Notes: a model not told the origin generated them from the sequence alone. A DNA stretch of 16,801 nucleotides from Modestobacter sp. (GCA_025965635.1 JAOPWO010000242.1:1-16801); one strand, 5' to 3'. Positions 7,860 through 14,825 are shown, counted from the stretch's first letter. Made by a program: numbers and translations.

Positions 7860-8792
7860 ATGAGGTTCAACGAGGGCGCACGACTCGACACCTCCGACGT
7901 CACGGACGTGCGGGGTGGAGGTGGCGGTGGGTTCGGTGGCGGCCGGGGCCTGGCGGTGGGCGGTGGCGGGCTGGGCGTCGTCGGCATCATCGTCGTCGTG
8001 CTGTTCCAGCTGCTCGGCGGCGGCGGAGGCGGCAGCACCGGTGGCAGCCCGCTGGGCGGCGGTGGTTTCGGCGCGATCGGTCAGGGCCAGACCGCCGACG
8101 ACAGCGATCTGGCGCAGGACTGCCAGACCGGCGCGGACGCCAACCGCTCGGTCGAGTGCGCGGTGGTGGCCCAGATCGACTCCATCCAGGACTACTGGAC
8201 CCAGGCGTACGACGGGTACCAGCGCACCGACACGGTCTTCTTCGCCGGTTCCGTGCAGACCGGCTGCGGCGGGGCCAGCAGCGGCACCGGCCCCTTCTAC
8301 TGCCCGGCCGACCAGCTCGTGTACATCGACCTGACCTTCTTCGACGAGCTGCAGCAGCGGTTCGGCGCCCAGGGTGGCGTGTTCGTCGACGGCTACGTGC
8401 TGGCCCACGAGTACGGCCACCACGTCCAGGACCTGCTGGGTACCAGCACCCAGGTCGACCACGCGGAGAGCGGCCCGACCAGTGGCAGCGTGCGCCTGGA
8501 GCTGCAGGCCGACTGCTACGCCGGCACCTGGGCCAACCACGCCGAGACGGTGCCCGACGAGTCCGGCCAGCCGCTGATCGCCGACATCACCGACGACGAC
8601 ATCGCCCGGGCCCTGGACGCGGCCGGGCGGATCGGCGACGACTTCATCCAGGAGAACCTCGGCAGCGGCCGGGTCGACGAGGAGTCGTTCACCCACGGCA
8701 GCTCCGAGCAGCGCCGGCGCTGGTTCACGACCGGCTACCAGACCGGCGACCCGAACCAGTGCGACACGTTCGCCACCGACGACCTGGGCTGA
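7860..8792 (+). CDS. Membrane-anchored neutral zinc metallopeptidase (YpfJ/KPN_02809-like)
   Basis: 310 residues with a strong GGAGG site eleven bases before the ATG. The order is the family N-terminal box M-R-F-x-x-x-A-R-L-D-T-S-x-V-x-D-x-R-G, a glycine-rich linker, one membrane helix (about 38-52, V-V-G-I-I-V-V-V-L-F-Q-L-L), more glycine-rich linker, and the peptidase domain. The active site is H183-E-Y-G-H-H188, with candidate third ligand E224 in R-L-E-L-Q-A-D-C-Y-A-G, and a C-terminal F-T-H-G-S-S-E-Q-R-x-x-W-F box. The four N-terminal-half cysteines (C88, C100, C126, C138) suggest disulfides outside the cell. The family is widespread, but its natural substrates are largely unknown. The short gap after the HerA-like gene suggests shared transcription. 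A collapsed gene follows immediately. Confidence 0.92.
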   Translation: MRFNEGARLDTSDVTDVRGGGGGGFGGGRGLAVGGGGLGVVGIIVVVLFQLLGGGGGGSTGGSPLGGGGFGAIGQGQTADDSDLAQDCQTGADANRSVECAVVAQIDSIQDYWTQAYDGYQRTDTVFFAGSVQTGCGGASSGTGPFYCPADQLVYIDLTFFDELQQRFGAQGGVFVDGYVLAHEYGHHVQDLLGTSTQVDHAESGPTSGSVRLELQADCYAGTWANHAETVPDESGQPLIADITDDDIARALDAAGRIGDDFIQENLGSGRVDEESFTHGSSEQRRRWFTTGYQTGDPNQCDTFATDDLG

Positions 8793-8800
8793 CGCCACCG

Positions 8801-8995
8801 GCGTGCGTTGCCGGAGGGCATGACGTCGTCCTCAGCAACTCGCGGGGCCCGGGCACCCTCGCCGGACTGGTGGCCGACGTGCCGGTGGAGCCGCCGGAGT
8901 GCGACAGCCCCGGCTACGGGGCGATCGCCGACGCCGGCCGGCTGCGCGACCTGCTGTCCTCGGCCCGGAGCTACCGCGACATGGATCGACGCCGA
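8801..8995 (+). pseudogene. Internally deleted NADPH-F420-reductase-like gene
   Basis: Eight bases after the metallopeptidase stop, one open frame reads V-A-G-G-H-D-V-V-L-S-N-S-R-G-P-G-T-L-A-G-L-V-A. That matches the end of the Rossmann fold and the NADP-phosphate loop (SNSRGP) of NADPH-dependent F420 reductase-type proteins. The glycine-rich first strand and start codon are missing. After only a dozen codons the same frame reads S-P-G-Y-G-A-I-A-D-A-G-R-L-R-D-L-L-S-S-A-R-S-Y-R-D-M, which resembles the C-terminal end of the same family. About 150 central residues would be absent. The frame then runs on without a stop at the expected place. I infer a gene reduced to two scraps by deletion. The family match is from memory of motifs, not a search. 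Confidence 0.5.
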
Positions 8996-9085
8996 CCCCG
9001 CGGCTCGGGACCGCGGACATCCCGCGCCTGCCCGGGCGGAACGGGGGAACGCTCGGCGCAGCCGAGTCCTGGCCCTGTCCGGGCC

Positions 9086-9931
9086 TCAGCCCGCGACCAG
9101 CGTCTCCTCCTCGGCGACGATCTGGGCGTTCCAGGTCGGCTTCTCGGCCTGCCAGCGGTCCTCGGTGCGACCCTTGCGCCAGTACCCCGAGATCGAGGTG
9201 AGCTCCGGCGTCAGCGTCCGGTCGGCCCGCAGGTGACGGCGGACGTCACGGACGAAGCCCGCCTCGCCGTGCACGAAGGCGTGCACGGTGCCGCCGGGCA
9301 GCTCGGACGCCAGCACCGCCGCCAGCAGGGCGGTGCCGGGCTCGCGATGCTCGCGGTGCACCCAGAGCAGCTCGACGTCCGCGCCCACGGACAGCTCCTG
9401 CTCGTCCTCGGGCCCGGGAACCTCGACGAACACCCGGGCCGGACGACCGGCCGGCAGGCGTCCCAGCGACGCGGCGATCGCCGGCAGCGCGCTGTCGTCA
9501 CCCACCAGCAGGTGCCAGTCCGCGTCCGGGCTGGGCGTGTAGGCACCTCCCGGGCCGAACAGCTGGATCAGGTCACCGGGGCGGGCGGCCGCCGCCCAGG
9601 GGCCGGCCAGGCCCTGGTCGCCGTGGTGGACGAAGTCGATGGTCAGCTCGCCGGTCCCGGCGTCCCAGGCGCGCACGGTGTAGGTGCGGGTGACCGGCCA
9701 GCTCTCCGGCGGCAGCTCAGCGCGCACCTGCTCGACGTCGAAGGGCACGTCGTAGGGGGCATCGGACGGGCGGAAGAGCAGCTTCACGTAGTGGTCGGTG
9801 TAGTCGCCCGCGGGGAACCCGGCCAGTCCCTCGCCACCCAGCACCACCCGGATCAGGTGGGGCGTGAGCCGGGTGGTGCGCAGCACCTCGGCCACCCGTG
9901 CCACCCGCTTGCGTCGTGGTGCCTGGGTCAT
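9086..9931 (-). CDS. Siderophore-interacting protein (ViuB/SIP-type FAD ferric-siderophore reductase)
   Basis: 281 residues from the ATG at 9931, chosen for the AGGAGGAG site just upstream. An earlier in-frame ATG at 9985 lies beyond the iron box and has no such site. The N-terminal FAD-binding barrel includes R-L-T-P-H-L-I-R-V-V-L-G-G, F-P-A-G-D-Y-T-D-H-Y-V-K-L-L-F, and the flavin motif R-T-Y-T-V-R (82-87). Then come F-V-H-H-G-D-x-G-L-A-G-P-W-A, the pyridine-nucleotide half L-V-G-D-D-S-A-L-P-A-I-A-A (142-153), and the family C-terminal G-Y-W-R-K-G-R. These cytoplasmic enzymes reduce ferric-siderophores to release iron. No siderophore transporter is in view. A DtxR/IdeR-like box overlaps the leader, so repression by iron is likely. 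The gene stands alone on this strand. Confidence 0.92.
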   Translation of the reverse strand: MTQAPRRKRVARVAEVLRTTRLTPHLIRVVLGGEGLAGFPAGDYTDHYVKLLFRPSDAPYDVPFDVEQVRAELPPESWPVTRTYTVRAWDAGTGELTIDFVHHGDQGLAGPWAAAARPGDLIQLFGPGGAYTPSPDADWHLLVGDDSALPAIAASLGRLPAGRPARVFVEVPGPEDEQELSVGADVELLWVHREHREPGTALLAAVLASELPGGTVHAFVHGEAGFVRDVRRHLRADRTLTPELTSISGYWRKGRTEDRWQAEKPTWNAQIVAEEETLVAG

Positions 9932-9943
9932 CGCTCCTCCTAG

Positions 9944-9962
9944 TTCGGTGAGGCTTGCCTTG
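9944..9962 (-). promoter_or_regulatory. IdeR/DtxR-like iron box upstream of the siderophore-interacting protein
   Basis: The plus strand reads ttcggtgaggcttgccttg. Against the published consensus TWAGGTWAGSCTWACCTWA, 15 of 19 positions agree and the central palindrome is conserved. It starts 13 bases before the ATG at 9931, directly behind the ribosome binding site, where a bound repressor would block transcription. Position and downstream function both fit Fe(II)-dependent repression. Confidence 0.65.
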
Positions 9963-10030
9963 CCTGCCCCGTCGTGAGAGTACAAGCGCGCCGGTCCGCT
10001 CCTGCCCCGAGATCATTTATCACCGTCTCG

Positions 10031-10057
10031 GTTTGCCGGGCGCGGACCGGGGGGTAC
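10031..10057 (+). promoter_or_regulatory. SigF/SigB-like stress promoter for the envelope operon
   Basis: GTTT (10031-10034), 17 bases, then GGGTAC (10052-10057) matches the actinobacterial stress-sigma consensus GTTT-N15-17-GGGTAT/C. It is the only such pair I see in the 326-base gap 9932-10257. It would give a leader of about 190 bases before the ATG at 10258. The rest of the gap holds the iron box, a short AT-rich patch (10012-10022) and otherwise featureless GC-rich DNA. Confidence 0.5.
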
Positions 10058-10257
10058 CGCAAGCAACACCGGACGGCGGCCCCACTCAGACCCGGTGGGA
10101 CGAAGTGACCAGCGCCGACCCGGGGCCGCGAGGCCCCTGGACACGCCGTTCCGGGCGGCTCACCCCCCGCCCCTGGGCAGCACGCCAGCCCAGTGGAGGC
10201 GACCGGTCGTCCCGGGTCGACGACAGACCCCAGTCCACACACCGACGAGGAGGAACG

Positions 10258-11076
10258 ATGACCCACTCCATCGACACCCCCACACCGCCGCCCACGAGCG
10301 GCGCCACCCCCGTGTCGACCACCCCGTCGACCAGCGACGTGGCGAAGGACCAGGCGAGCACCGTCGCCTCGACCGCCGCCCAGGCCGGCAGCCAGGTCGC
10401 CTCGACCGCCGCCGACCAGGCCAAGCAGGTCACCCAGGAGACCAAGCGCCAGGCGCAGGACCTCGTCCAGCAGGGCCGCCAGCAGCTGCAGCAGCAGGCG
10501 CGCACCGGCCAGCAGAAGGCCGGCCAGGGGCTCAACGAGATCGCCCAGCAGCTGCGGACCATGGTGCAGGGCGGCGAGACCCCGTCCGGGCCGGCCGCCG
10601 ACCTGGTGGCCCAGGCCGGCGACAAGGTGGAGCAGCTCGCCTCCTGGATCTCCGACCGTGAGCCCGGCGACCTGGTCGTCGAGCTGCGCAACTTCGCCCG
10701 CCGCAAGCCGGGCGTCTTCCTGCTCGGTGCCGCAGTCGCCGGCGTCGTCGCCGGCCGGCTGACCACGGGTGTGGTCGCCGCGCACAAGGACGAGAGCAAC
10801 TCCGGCACCACCGGGACCACCGGGTACGCGCAGCCCGCCGTCACGCCCGTCCCGACGTACGCCGAGGAGGGGTTCGCCGGCACGAACTACGCCACGGACA
10901 CCGCCACGACCGGCTACACCGGCGGCACGACCGGCTACACCGGCGGCACCGGCGGCTACCCGACCACCGGCACCACCGGCTCGGTCCCGCCGCCGCCGTA
11001 CGGCACCGTTCCCCCGGCCGGGACGACCGGCGGCTTCGACGACCCGCTGCGCACCGGCGAGGCGGGCCGGCCGTGA
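10258..11076 (+). CDS. Hypothetical coiled-coil membrane protein, first gene of a three-gene envelope operon
   Basis: 272 residues from the ATG at 10258, preceded by GAGGAGGAA. I know no named family with confidence. A Thr/Pro/Ser-rich N-terminus (1-28) is followed by a long Ala/Gln-rich amphipathic helix (about 29-105, e.g. Q-E-T-K-R-Q-A-Q-D-L-V-Q-Q-G-R-Q-Q-L-Q-Q-Q), resembling LEA or apolipoprotein-like membrane-binding helices. One transmembrane helix follows at about 151-168 (P-G-V-F-L-L-G-A-A-V-A-G-V-V-A-G) after a basic R-R-K, then a Gly/Thr/Tyr-rich low-complexity tail with T-T-G-Y-T-G-G repeats. Its stop overlaps the next start as GTGA, so the two are translationally coupled. Similar triplets with a holin-X protein and a DUF3618 protein recur in actinobacteria. 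A role in envelope stress is inferred from that company and the SigF-like promoter. Confidence 0.75.
   Translation: MTHSIDTPTPPPTSGATPVSTTPSTSDVAKDQASTVASTAAQAGSQVASTAADQAKQVTQETKRQAQDLVQQGRQQLQQQARTGQQKAGQGLNEIAQQLRTMVQGGETPSGPAADLVAQAGDKVEQLASWISDREPGDLVVELRNFARRKPGVFLLGAAVAGVVAGRLTTGVVAAHKDESNSGTTGTTGYAQPAVTPVPTYAEEGFAGTNYATDTATTGYTGGTTGYTGGTGGYPTTGTTGSVPPPPYGTVPPAGTTGGFDDPLRTGEAGRP
10906..10947 (+). repeat. Two tandem 21-base repeats in the low-complexity tail
   Basis: The unit acgaccggctacaccggcggc occurs twice in exact succession (10906-10926 and 10927-10947). It encodes T-T-G-Y-T-G-G twice, and similar degenerate Thr/Gly codons surround it. Confidence 0.9.
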
Positions 11077-11660
11077 CCACTCCGTATCCCGGCGGCGTGC
11101 CCGGCGCCCCACCCGCGGGTGACCCGAACTTCACCCAGGGGGGCGCCACCAGCTACACCGCCCCGACCGCGGGCGCGCACGGCCCCTACGGCGACGCCCA
11201 GCCGATGACCGACGACGGGCACCCCGACGTCGAGGGCACCTCGGTCGGGTCGCTGATCGGCGAGGTCACCCGTGACATGTCGACCCTGATGCGCCAGGAG
11301 CTCGAGCTGGCGAAGGCGGAGCTGCGCGAAGAGGCGAACCGGGCGACCAGCGAGGTCAAGGCGCAGGCCAGCAAGGCCGGCAAGGGCGCCGGGATGCTCG
11401 GCGGCGCCGGCTACGCCGGTCACATCGGCGTGCTGTTCCTCTCCATCGCGCTCTGGTGGGCGCTGTCCCACCTGGTGGGCCACAGCTGGTCGGCACTCAT
11501 CGTGGCCGTCATCTGGCTGATCATCGCGGCGGTCCTCTACTCGATGGGCCGCAAGCAGCTCAAGCAGATCGACCTCTCTGGCCTCAAGCAGGTCAACCCC
11601 AAGCCCGAGCGCACCGTGGAGACCCTCCAGCAGGTGCCCGGCGCCCTCAAGCCCAACTGA
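11073..11660 (+). CDS. Phage-holin-family membrane protein (holin-X, DUF1469-like)
   Basis: 195 residues beginning at a GTG that overlaps the previous stop by four bases. A Pro/Gly-rich disordered N-terminus (1-55) leads into the family helix V-G-S-L-I-G-E-V-T-R-D-M-S-T-L-M-R-Q-E-L-E-L-A-K-A-E-L (58-84). Then come a Gly/Ala hinge and two transmembrane helices (about 112-135 and 139-158, joined by a short H-L-V-G-H-S-W turn), and a basic cytoplasmic tail. This layout is the actinobacterial putative holin-X superfamily. Despite the name, these proteins are chromosomal envelope proteins of unknown function. No phage gene is nearby, so I do not read it as a lysis gene. It sits in the middle of the operon, 17 bases before the DUF3618 gene. 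Confidence 0.85.
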   Translation: MTTPYPGGVPGAPPAGDPNFTQGGATSYTAPTAGAHGPYGDAQPMTDDGHPDVEGTSVGSLIGEVTRDMSTLMRQELELAKAELREEANRATSEVKAQASKAGKGAGMLGGAGYAGHIGVLFLSIALWWALSHLVGHSWSALIVAVIWLIIAAVLYSMGRKQLKQIDLSGLKQVNPKPERTVETLQQVPGALKPN

Positions 11661-11677
11661 CCGGACAGGAGACAGAC

Positions 11678-12343
11678 ATGACCAGCAGTGACCCGGAAGT
11701 GATCCGGCGCCAGATCGAGGAGACCCGTAGCAACCTCAGCTACGACGTCGATGCGCTCAACGAGAAGGTCAACCCCACGCGGGTCGTCGACCGCCGCGTC
11801 GGCAAGGCCAAGAGCACGGTGACCGGCCTCAAGGACCGCGTCTTCGGTTCGGCGCACGAGACCGGCCAGTACGCCGGTGGCGCGGCGTCCAACGTCGCCG
11901 GCAGCGTCCAGGGCGCCGCCTCCTCGGCGTCGGAGAACGTCTCGAACGCCGCCTCCACCGCCATGGGGGCCGTGCAGTCGGCGCCGCAGACCCTCCAGCG
12001 CCAGGCCCAGGGCAACCCCCTGGCCGCCGGGCTGATCGCCTTCGGCGTCGGCTGGCTGGTGTCCTCCCTCCTGCCGACCAGCGAGAAGGAGAAGCAGCTC
12101 GCGGCCCAGGCCGAGTCCGCGGTCAAGGAGCACTCGCAGCCGCTGGTCGACCAGGCCAAGAGCGTCGCCCAGGAGATCGGTGACAATCTGAAGCCGGCCG
12201 CCCAGGAGGCCGTCGAGTCGGTCAGGACCACCGCCCAGGAGGGCGTCGAGAACGTCAGGGCCGAGGGCCAGTCCGCCGCGCAGGACGTCCAGGGCACCGC
12301 CAAGGACGCCAGGACGACGGTCCAGGGGCACGCCAGCTCCTGA
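11678..12343 (+). CDS. DUF3618-type membrane protein with LEA-like helical tail
   Basis: 221 residues from an ATG with AGGAG six bases upstream. Residues 6-46 (P-E-V-I-R-R-Q-I-E-E-T-R-S-N-L-S-Y-D-V-D-A-L-N-E-K-V-N-P) are the DUF3618 signature. A Gly/Ala/Ser-rich segment (60-105) follows, then one transmembrane helix (113-133, N-P-L-A-A-G-L-I-A-F-G-V-G-W-L-V-S-S-L-L-P). The long charged, Ala/Gln/Val-rich tail (137-221) has irregular 11-residue-like periodicity, as in LEA or apolipoprotein helices (T-A-Q-E-G-V-E-N-V-R-A-E-G-Q-S-A-A-Q-D-V). Function is unknown for the family. It is the last gene of the operon and is followed by a strong hairpin terminator. Confidence 0.85.
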   Translation: MTSSDPEVIRRQIEETRSNLSYDVDALNEKVNPTRVVDRRVGKAKSTVTGLKDRVFGSAHETGQYAGGAASNVAGSVQGAASSASENVSNAASTAMGAVQSAPQTLQRQAQGNPLAAGLIAFGVGWLVSSLLPTSEKEKQLAAQAESAVKEHSQPLVDQAKSVAQEIGDNLKPAAQEAVESVRTTAQEGVENVRAEGQSAAQDVQGTAKDARTTVQGHASS

Positions 12344-12364
12344 TCGGCACAGCACCGGCACTCC

Positions 12365-12393
12365 GGCCCCCGTCGCGTTCCGCGGCGGGGGCC
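12365..12393 (+). terminator. Strong hairpin terminator ending the envelope operon
   Basis: A 13-base stem (12365-12377 with 12381-12393, including one T-G wobble) closes a three-base TTC loop, 21 bases after the DUF3618 stop. There is no T-run, which is usual for actinobacterial terminators. The stem is GC-rich and would be very stable. Confidence 0.75.
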
Positions 12394-12530
12394 GCGCCGC
12401 GTCCGGGTCCGCGCCGCGCTGGACGGTGGCCCGGCCCGACTCCAGCCCGGGACCGTTCCTGCCGATGTCGTCGGTGAGGTCGTCCCCCGGACTCACCGGG
12501 TGGGGCCGGGAGCGGAGGGAGGCGGCGGAC

Positions 12531-12917
12531 GTGGACTCCCGGCCCCGGGTGCTGGTCGCCGACGACGAGGACGACATCCGCCTGCTCGTGACCCTCGCCG
12601 TCCGGAAGGCGGGGTGCACGGTGGTGGCCTCGGTCGCCGACGGCACCGAGGCGCTGGCCGTCGCCCGCACGGAGACCCCCGACCTGCTGGTGCTCGACGT
12701 GTCGATGCCGGGCGCGACCGGTCTGGAGGTGTGCACCGCGCTCCGGGCGGAACCCGCCACCGCCGGCTGCCGGGTGCTGCTGCTGTCCGCCGGCGCCTCG
12801 CCCGACGACATCGCCCGCGGGCTGTCGGCCGGTGCCGATGCCTACCTGCCCAAGCCCTTCACCGTCGCCGGACTGGTCGCCCGGGTGCGCGACCTGACCT
12901 CCGGGGTCCAGGCATGA
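12531..12917 (+). CDS. Receiver-only response regulator
   Basis: 128 residues from the GTG at 12531, chosen because GGAGGGAGG lies just upstream and the protein then starts M-D-S-R-P-R-V-L-V-A-D-D-E at the first beta-strand. The open frame extends 35 codons further upstream, but that part is Pro/Arg-rich and has no domain. All canonical receiver residues are present: D11/D12, phosphoacceptor D56 (L-V-L-D-V-S-M-P-G), S86 (L-L-L-S-A-G) and K108 (Y-L-P-K-P-F). There is no DNA-binding or other output domain, so it acts through a partner as CheY- or Spo0F-like proteins do. Its stop overlaps the ATG of the kinase gene (ATGA), so the two are made together and are very likely cognate. Confidence 0.9.
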   Translation: MDSRPRVLVADDEDDIRLLVTLAVRKAGCTVVASVADGTEALAVARTETPDLLVLDVSMPGATGLEVCTALRAEPATAGCRVLLLSAGASPDDIARGLSAGADAYLPKPFTVAGLVARVRDLTSGVQA

Positions 12918-14371
12918 CCGCCGTGCTGGACCCGCCGTCGGTGCGCGTGCCCTCGCCCGCGCCGGCGCACCGCCGGCAGCGGTTCGTCCCTGCCGGACTG
13001 GCCGTGCTCGCGCTGGCCGGCGTGCTGCTGCTCGCCTCGCGGCCCGACGGCCTCCTACTGGTCACCGGTGCGGCTGTGGCCGTGCTCCCGGTCGCCGAGC
13101 TGGCCCGGCGCCTGCGCCGGCAGGTCGCCGAAGCGAGGGGGCTGGAGGAGCAGCGACGGGACCTGGTCACCCAGGGACGCACCACGGCCGAGGAGCTCGA
13201 GCGCGCCACCCGGATGATGCGGGCCCGCGCGCAGACCATGACCAGCGTCATCGACGCCGTGACCGAGCAGTCGATCATCGGCACCGACCGGGACGGCGTG
13301 GTCCGGGTGTGGAACCCGGGCGCCGAACGGATGCTCGGCCTGCCCCGGGCCGACGTCGTCCGCACCCGCTCCATCACCGACTTCCACGCACCGGAGGAAC
13401 TGGACGGCGGGACAGCCCCCGGAGCCGACCCGGCACAGCGCACCGCGGCCCGCTTCGCCGCGCTGGTCCGGGTTGCCCGGGAGCAGGGCAGCGACGTCCG
13501 GGACTGGACCTACCTGACCGCCGACGGCCGGCAGCTGACCGTCTCCGTGGCGATCACGCCCCGCACAGACGACGACGGCGAGCAGGCCGGCTGGAACTTC
13601 GTGGGCACCGACATGACGGAGGTCCGGGCCACCGAGCGGCTCAAGGACCAGTTCGTCAGCCTGATCTCGCACGAGCTGCGCACCCCGCTGAGCTCCATCC
13701 TCGGCTACCTGGAGCTCGTGATGGACGAGGAGGGACAGCCGCTCACCGACGAGCAGCGGCAGTACCTGGCCGTCGTCGAGCGGAACGCCCAGCGCCTGCT
13801 GCGCCTCGTCGGCGACCTGCTGTTCACCGCCCAGGTCGACGCCGGCCGCTTCACGTTGCAGCCCGAGGACGTGGACCTCGCCGGGATCGTCCGCGCGGCC
13901 GAGGAGACGGCCCGGGTCGCCGCGGCCGCCCGCGGCGTGGACGTGTCGGTGGCGGTGCCCGACGGCGGACTCGTGGTCCGCGGCGACGCCCTGCGGCTGG
14001 GCCAGGCCTGCGACAACCTGGTGTCCAACGCGGTCAAGTTCACCCCGGCCGGCGGGCACGTCACCCTCCGGCTGGTCCCCGGTTGGCAGGACGAGGGCGG
14101 CCAGGTGGCAGCCGAGCAACGGCCCGGCTCCCGGGCGGTCGCCTCGCTGGTGGTCAGCGACACCGGGGTCGGCATCCCGGCCGGAGAGCAGGGGCAGCTG
14201 TACACCAGCTTCTTCCGCGCGTCGACCGCCCGGCGCAACGCCGTCCCCGGGGTCGGGCTGGGGCTGACGATCACCAAGGCGATCACCACCGCACACGGCG
14301 GGAGCCTCGACGTCACCAGCGCCGAGGGCGTCGGGACGACGTTCACCATGACGCTGCCCGTCGGCTGTTGA
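12914..14371 (+). CDS. Membrane PAS-domain sensor histidine kinase
   Basis: 485 residues, with the start overlapping the response-regulator stop. Two hydrophobic helices (about 25-42 and 46-62) with almost no extracellular loop leave little room for an outside sensor, so sensing is probably intracellular or within the membrane. A short coiled coil (65-110) joins them to a PAS domain (about 112-240: S-I-I-G-T-D-R-D-G-V-V-R-V-W-N-P-G-A-E-R-M-L-G and G-W-N-F-V-G-T-D-M-T-E). The kinase core has H253 in S-L-I-S-H-E-L-R-T-P-L-S, the N box D-N-L-V-S-N-A-V-K-F (367-376), the G1 box D416-T-G-V-G-I-P, an F-F-R-A-S box and the G2 box G-V-G-L-G-L. All are intact, so autophosphorylation is expected. The signal is unknown. 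Confidence 0.92.
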   Translation: MTAVLDPPSVRVPSPAPAHRRQRFVPAGLAVLALAGVLLLASRPDGLLLVTGAAVAVLPVAELARRLRRQVAEARGLEEQRRDLVTQGRTTAEELERATRMMRARAQTMTSVIDAVTEQSIIGTDRDGVVRVWNPGAERMLGLPRADVVRTRSITDFHAPEELDGGTAPGADPAQRTAARFAALVRVAREQGSDVRDWTYLTADGRQLTVSVAITPRTDDDGEQAGWNFVGTDMTEVRATERLKDQFVSLISHELRTPLSSILGYLELVMDEEGQPLTDEQRQYLAVVERNAQRLLRLVGDLLFTAQVDAGRFTLQPEDVDLAGIVRAAEETARVAAAARGVDVSVAVPDGGLVVRGDALRLGQACDNLVSNAVKFTPAGGHVTLRLVPGWQDEGGQVAAEQRPGSRAVASLVVSDTGVGIPAGEQGQLYTSFFRASTARRNAVPGVGLGLTITKAITTAHGGSLDVTSAEGVGTTFTMTLPVGC

Positions 14372-14375
14372 TGGA

Positions 14376-14391
14376 CCCCGCTGCGGCGGGG
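14376..14391 (+). terminator. Hairpin terminator after the histidine kinase
   Basis: CCCCGC, loop TGCG, GCGGGG starts five bases after the kinase stop. The stem is only six base pairs but all G-C. It is the only candidate terminator here and would separate the kinase pair from the downstream module. Confidence 0.5.
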
Positions 14392-14443
14392 ACGCGGTGA
14401 GCGCCGGTCGGCACGGTCGGTGGCGTCCGGGCCGTGTCGGGGA

Positions 14444-14662
14444 ACGCGGGAACGCCTGCGTGCCGCCGCTCCCGCGGAGCTCGAGGTGCGGGATGCGGCG
14501 CCGGTGTCGGTGCTCCGCGCGACCCTGGCTGGTCTCGACAACGCCGGAGCCGTCCCGCTCGGAGGATCGGAGGACTCGACCCCGGGAGCCTCGCGGGCCG
14601 GCCGGCCGGAGCGGGCGCAGCGGCTGAGCTCCGAGACGGATCTGCTGGCCACCGTCGCCGGG
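14444..14662 (+). pseudogene. Collapsed GatB/YqeY-like gene in the 481-base gap 14372-14852
   Basis: One open frame reads R-E-R-L-R-A-A-A-P-A-E-L-E-V-R-D-A-A-P-V-S-V-L-R-A-T-L-A-G-L-D-N-A-G-A-V-P. This resembles the N-terminal helices of actinobacterial GatB/YqeY-domain proteins (LRxxLxxAxKARD…LR…L..I.NAEAV). After about a dozen unrelated codons the same frame gives G-R-P-E-R-A-Q-R-L-S-S-E-T-D-L-L, like the end of that family's later helix. The stretch between, normally 60 or more residues, is missing. The frame has no proper stop and runs on. I infer a deletion relic. The remainder of the gap (14663-14852) holds the direct repeat and hairpin described separately, and nothing else that I recognise. 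Confidence 0.42.
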
Positions 14663-14743
14663 ATGCCTCCGCAGCAGCAGCCATGGCCCCCCGTGCAGGG
14701 GCCCGCCGCGAGCTCGCGAGCGGTGCGGCGCGGAGGCGCTCGT

Positions 14744-14761
14744 CTTGCGGTTTTCTTGCGG
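14744..14761 (+). repeat. Direct repeat CTTGCGG with an 11-base period upstream of the TasA-like gene
   Basis: CTTGCGG occurs at 14744-14750 and 14755-14761, separated by TTTT. An 11-base period puts both copies on the same DNA face. It is a locally T-rich patch in GC-rich DNA about 95 bases before the TasA-like start, so it could be a regulator site or promoter element. No specific factor can be named. Confidence 0.4.
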
Positions 14762-14807
14762 ATCGCTGGTGGGGGGCCTGCGGTTGGACCTCCAGAGTCG
14801 GTCTCGT

Positions 14808-14825
14808 CACCGGGAACACCCGGTG
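14808..14825 (+). promoter_or_regulatory. Leader hairpin just upstream of the TasA-like gene
   Basis: CACCGGG, loop AACA, CCCGGTG forms a perfect seven-pair stem that abuts a GAGGAGGA sequence at 14825-14832. The likely ribosome site for the ATG at 14853 is the later GGAGA (14843-14847), six bases away. The hairpin could modulate translation or be a short attenuator or repressor palindrome. No downstream T-run is present. Confidence 0.4.

Noticed and set aside
11073..11660. Reading the holin-family gene as evidence of a prophage
   Set aside because: No integrase, terminase, capsid or endolysin is present, and the holin-X/DUF3618 pairing is ordinary actinobacterial chromosome content.
14440..14455. 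Tandem GGGAACGC repeats as an ECF-sigma promoter element
   Set aside because: They fall in the codons of the collapsed YqeY-like frame, and no matching -10 element follows at proper spacing.
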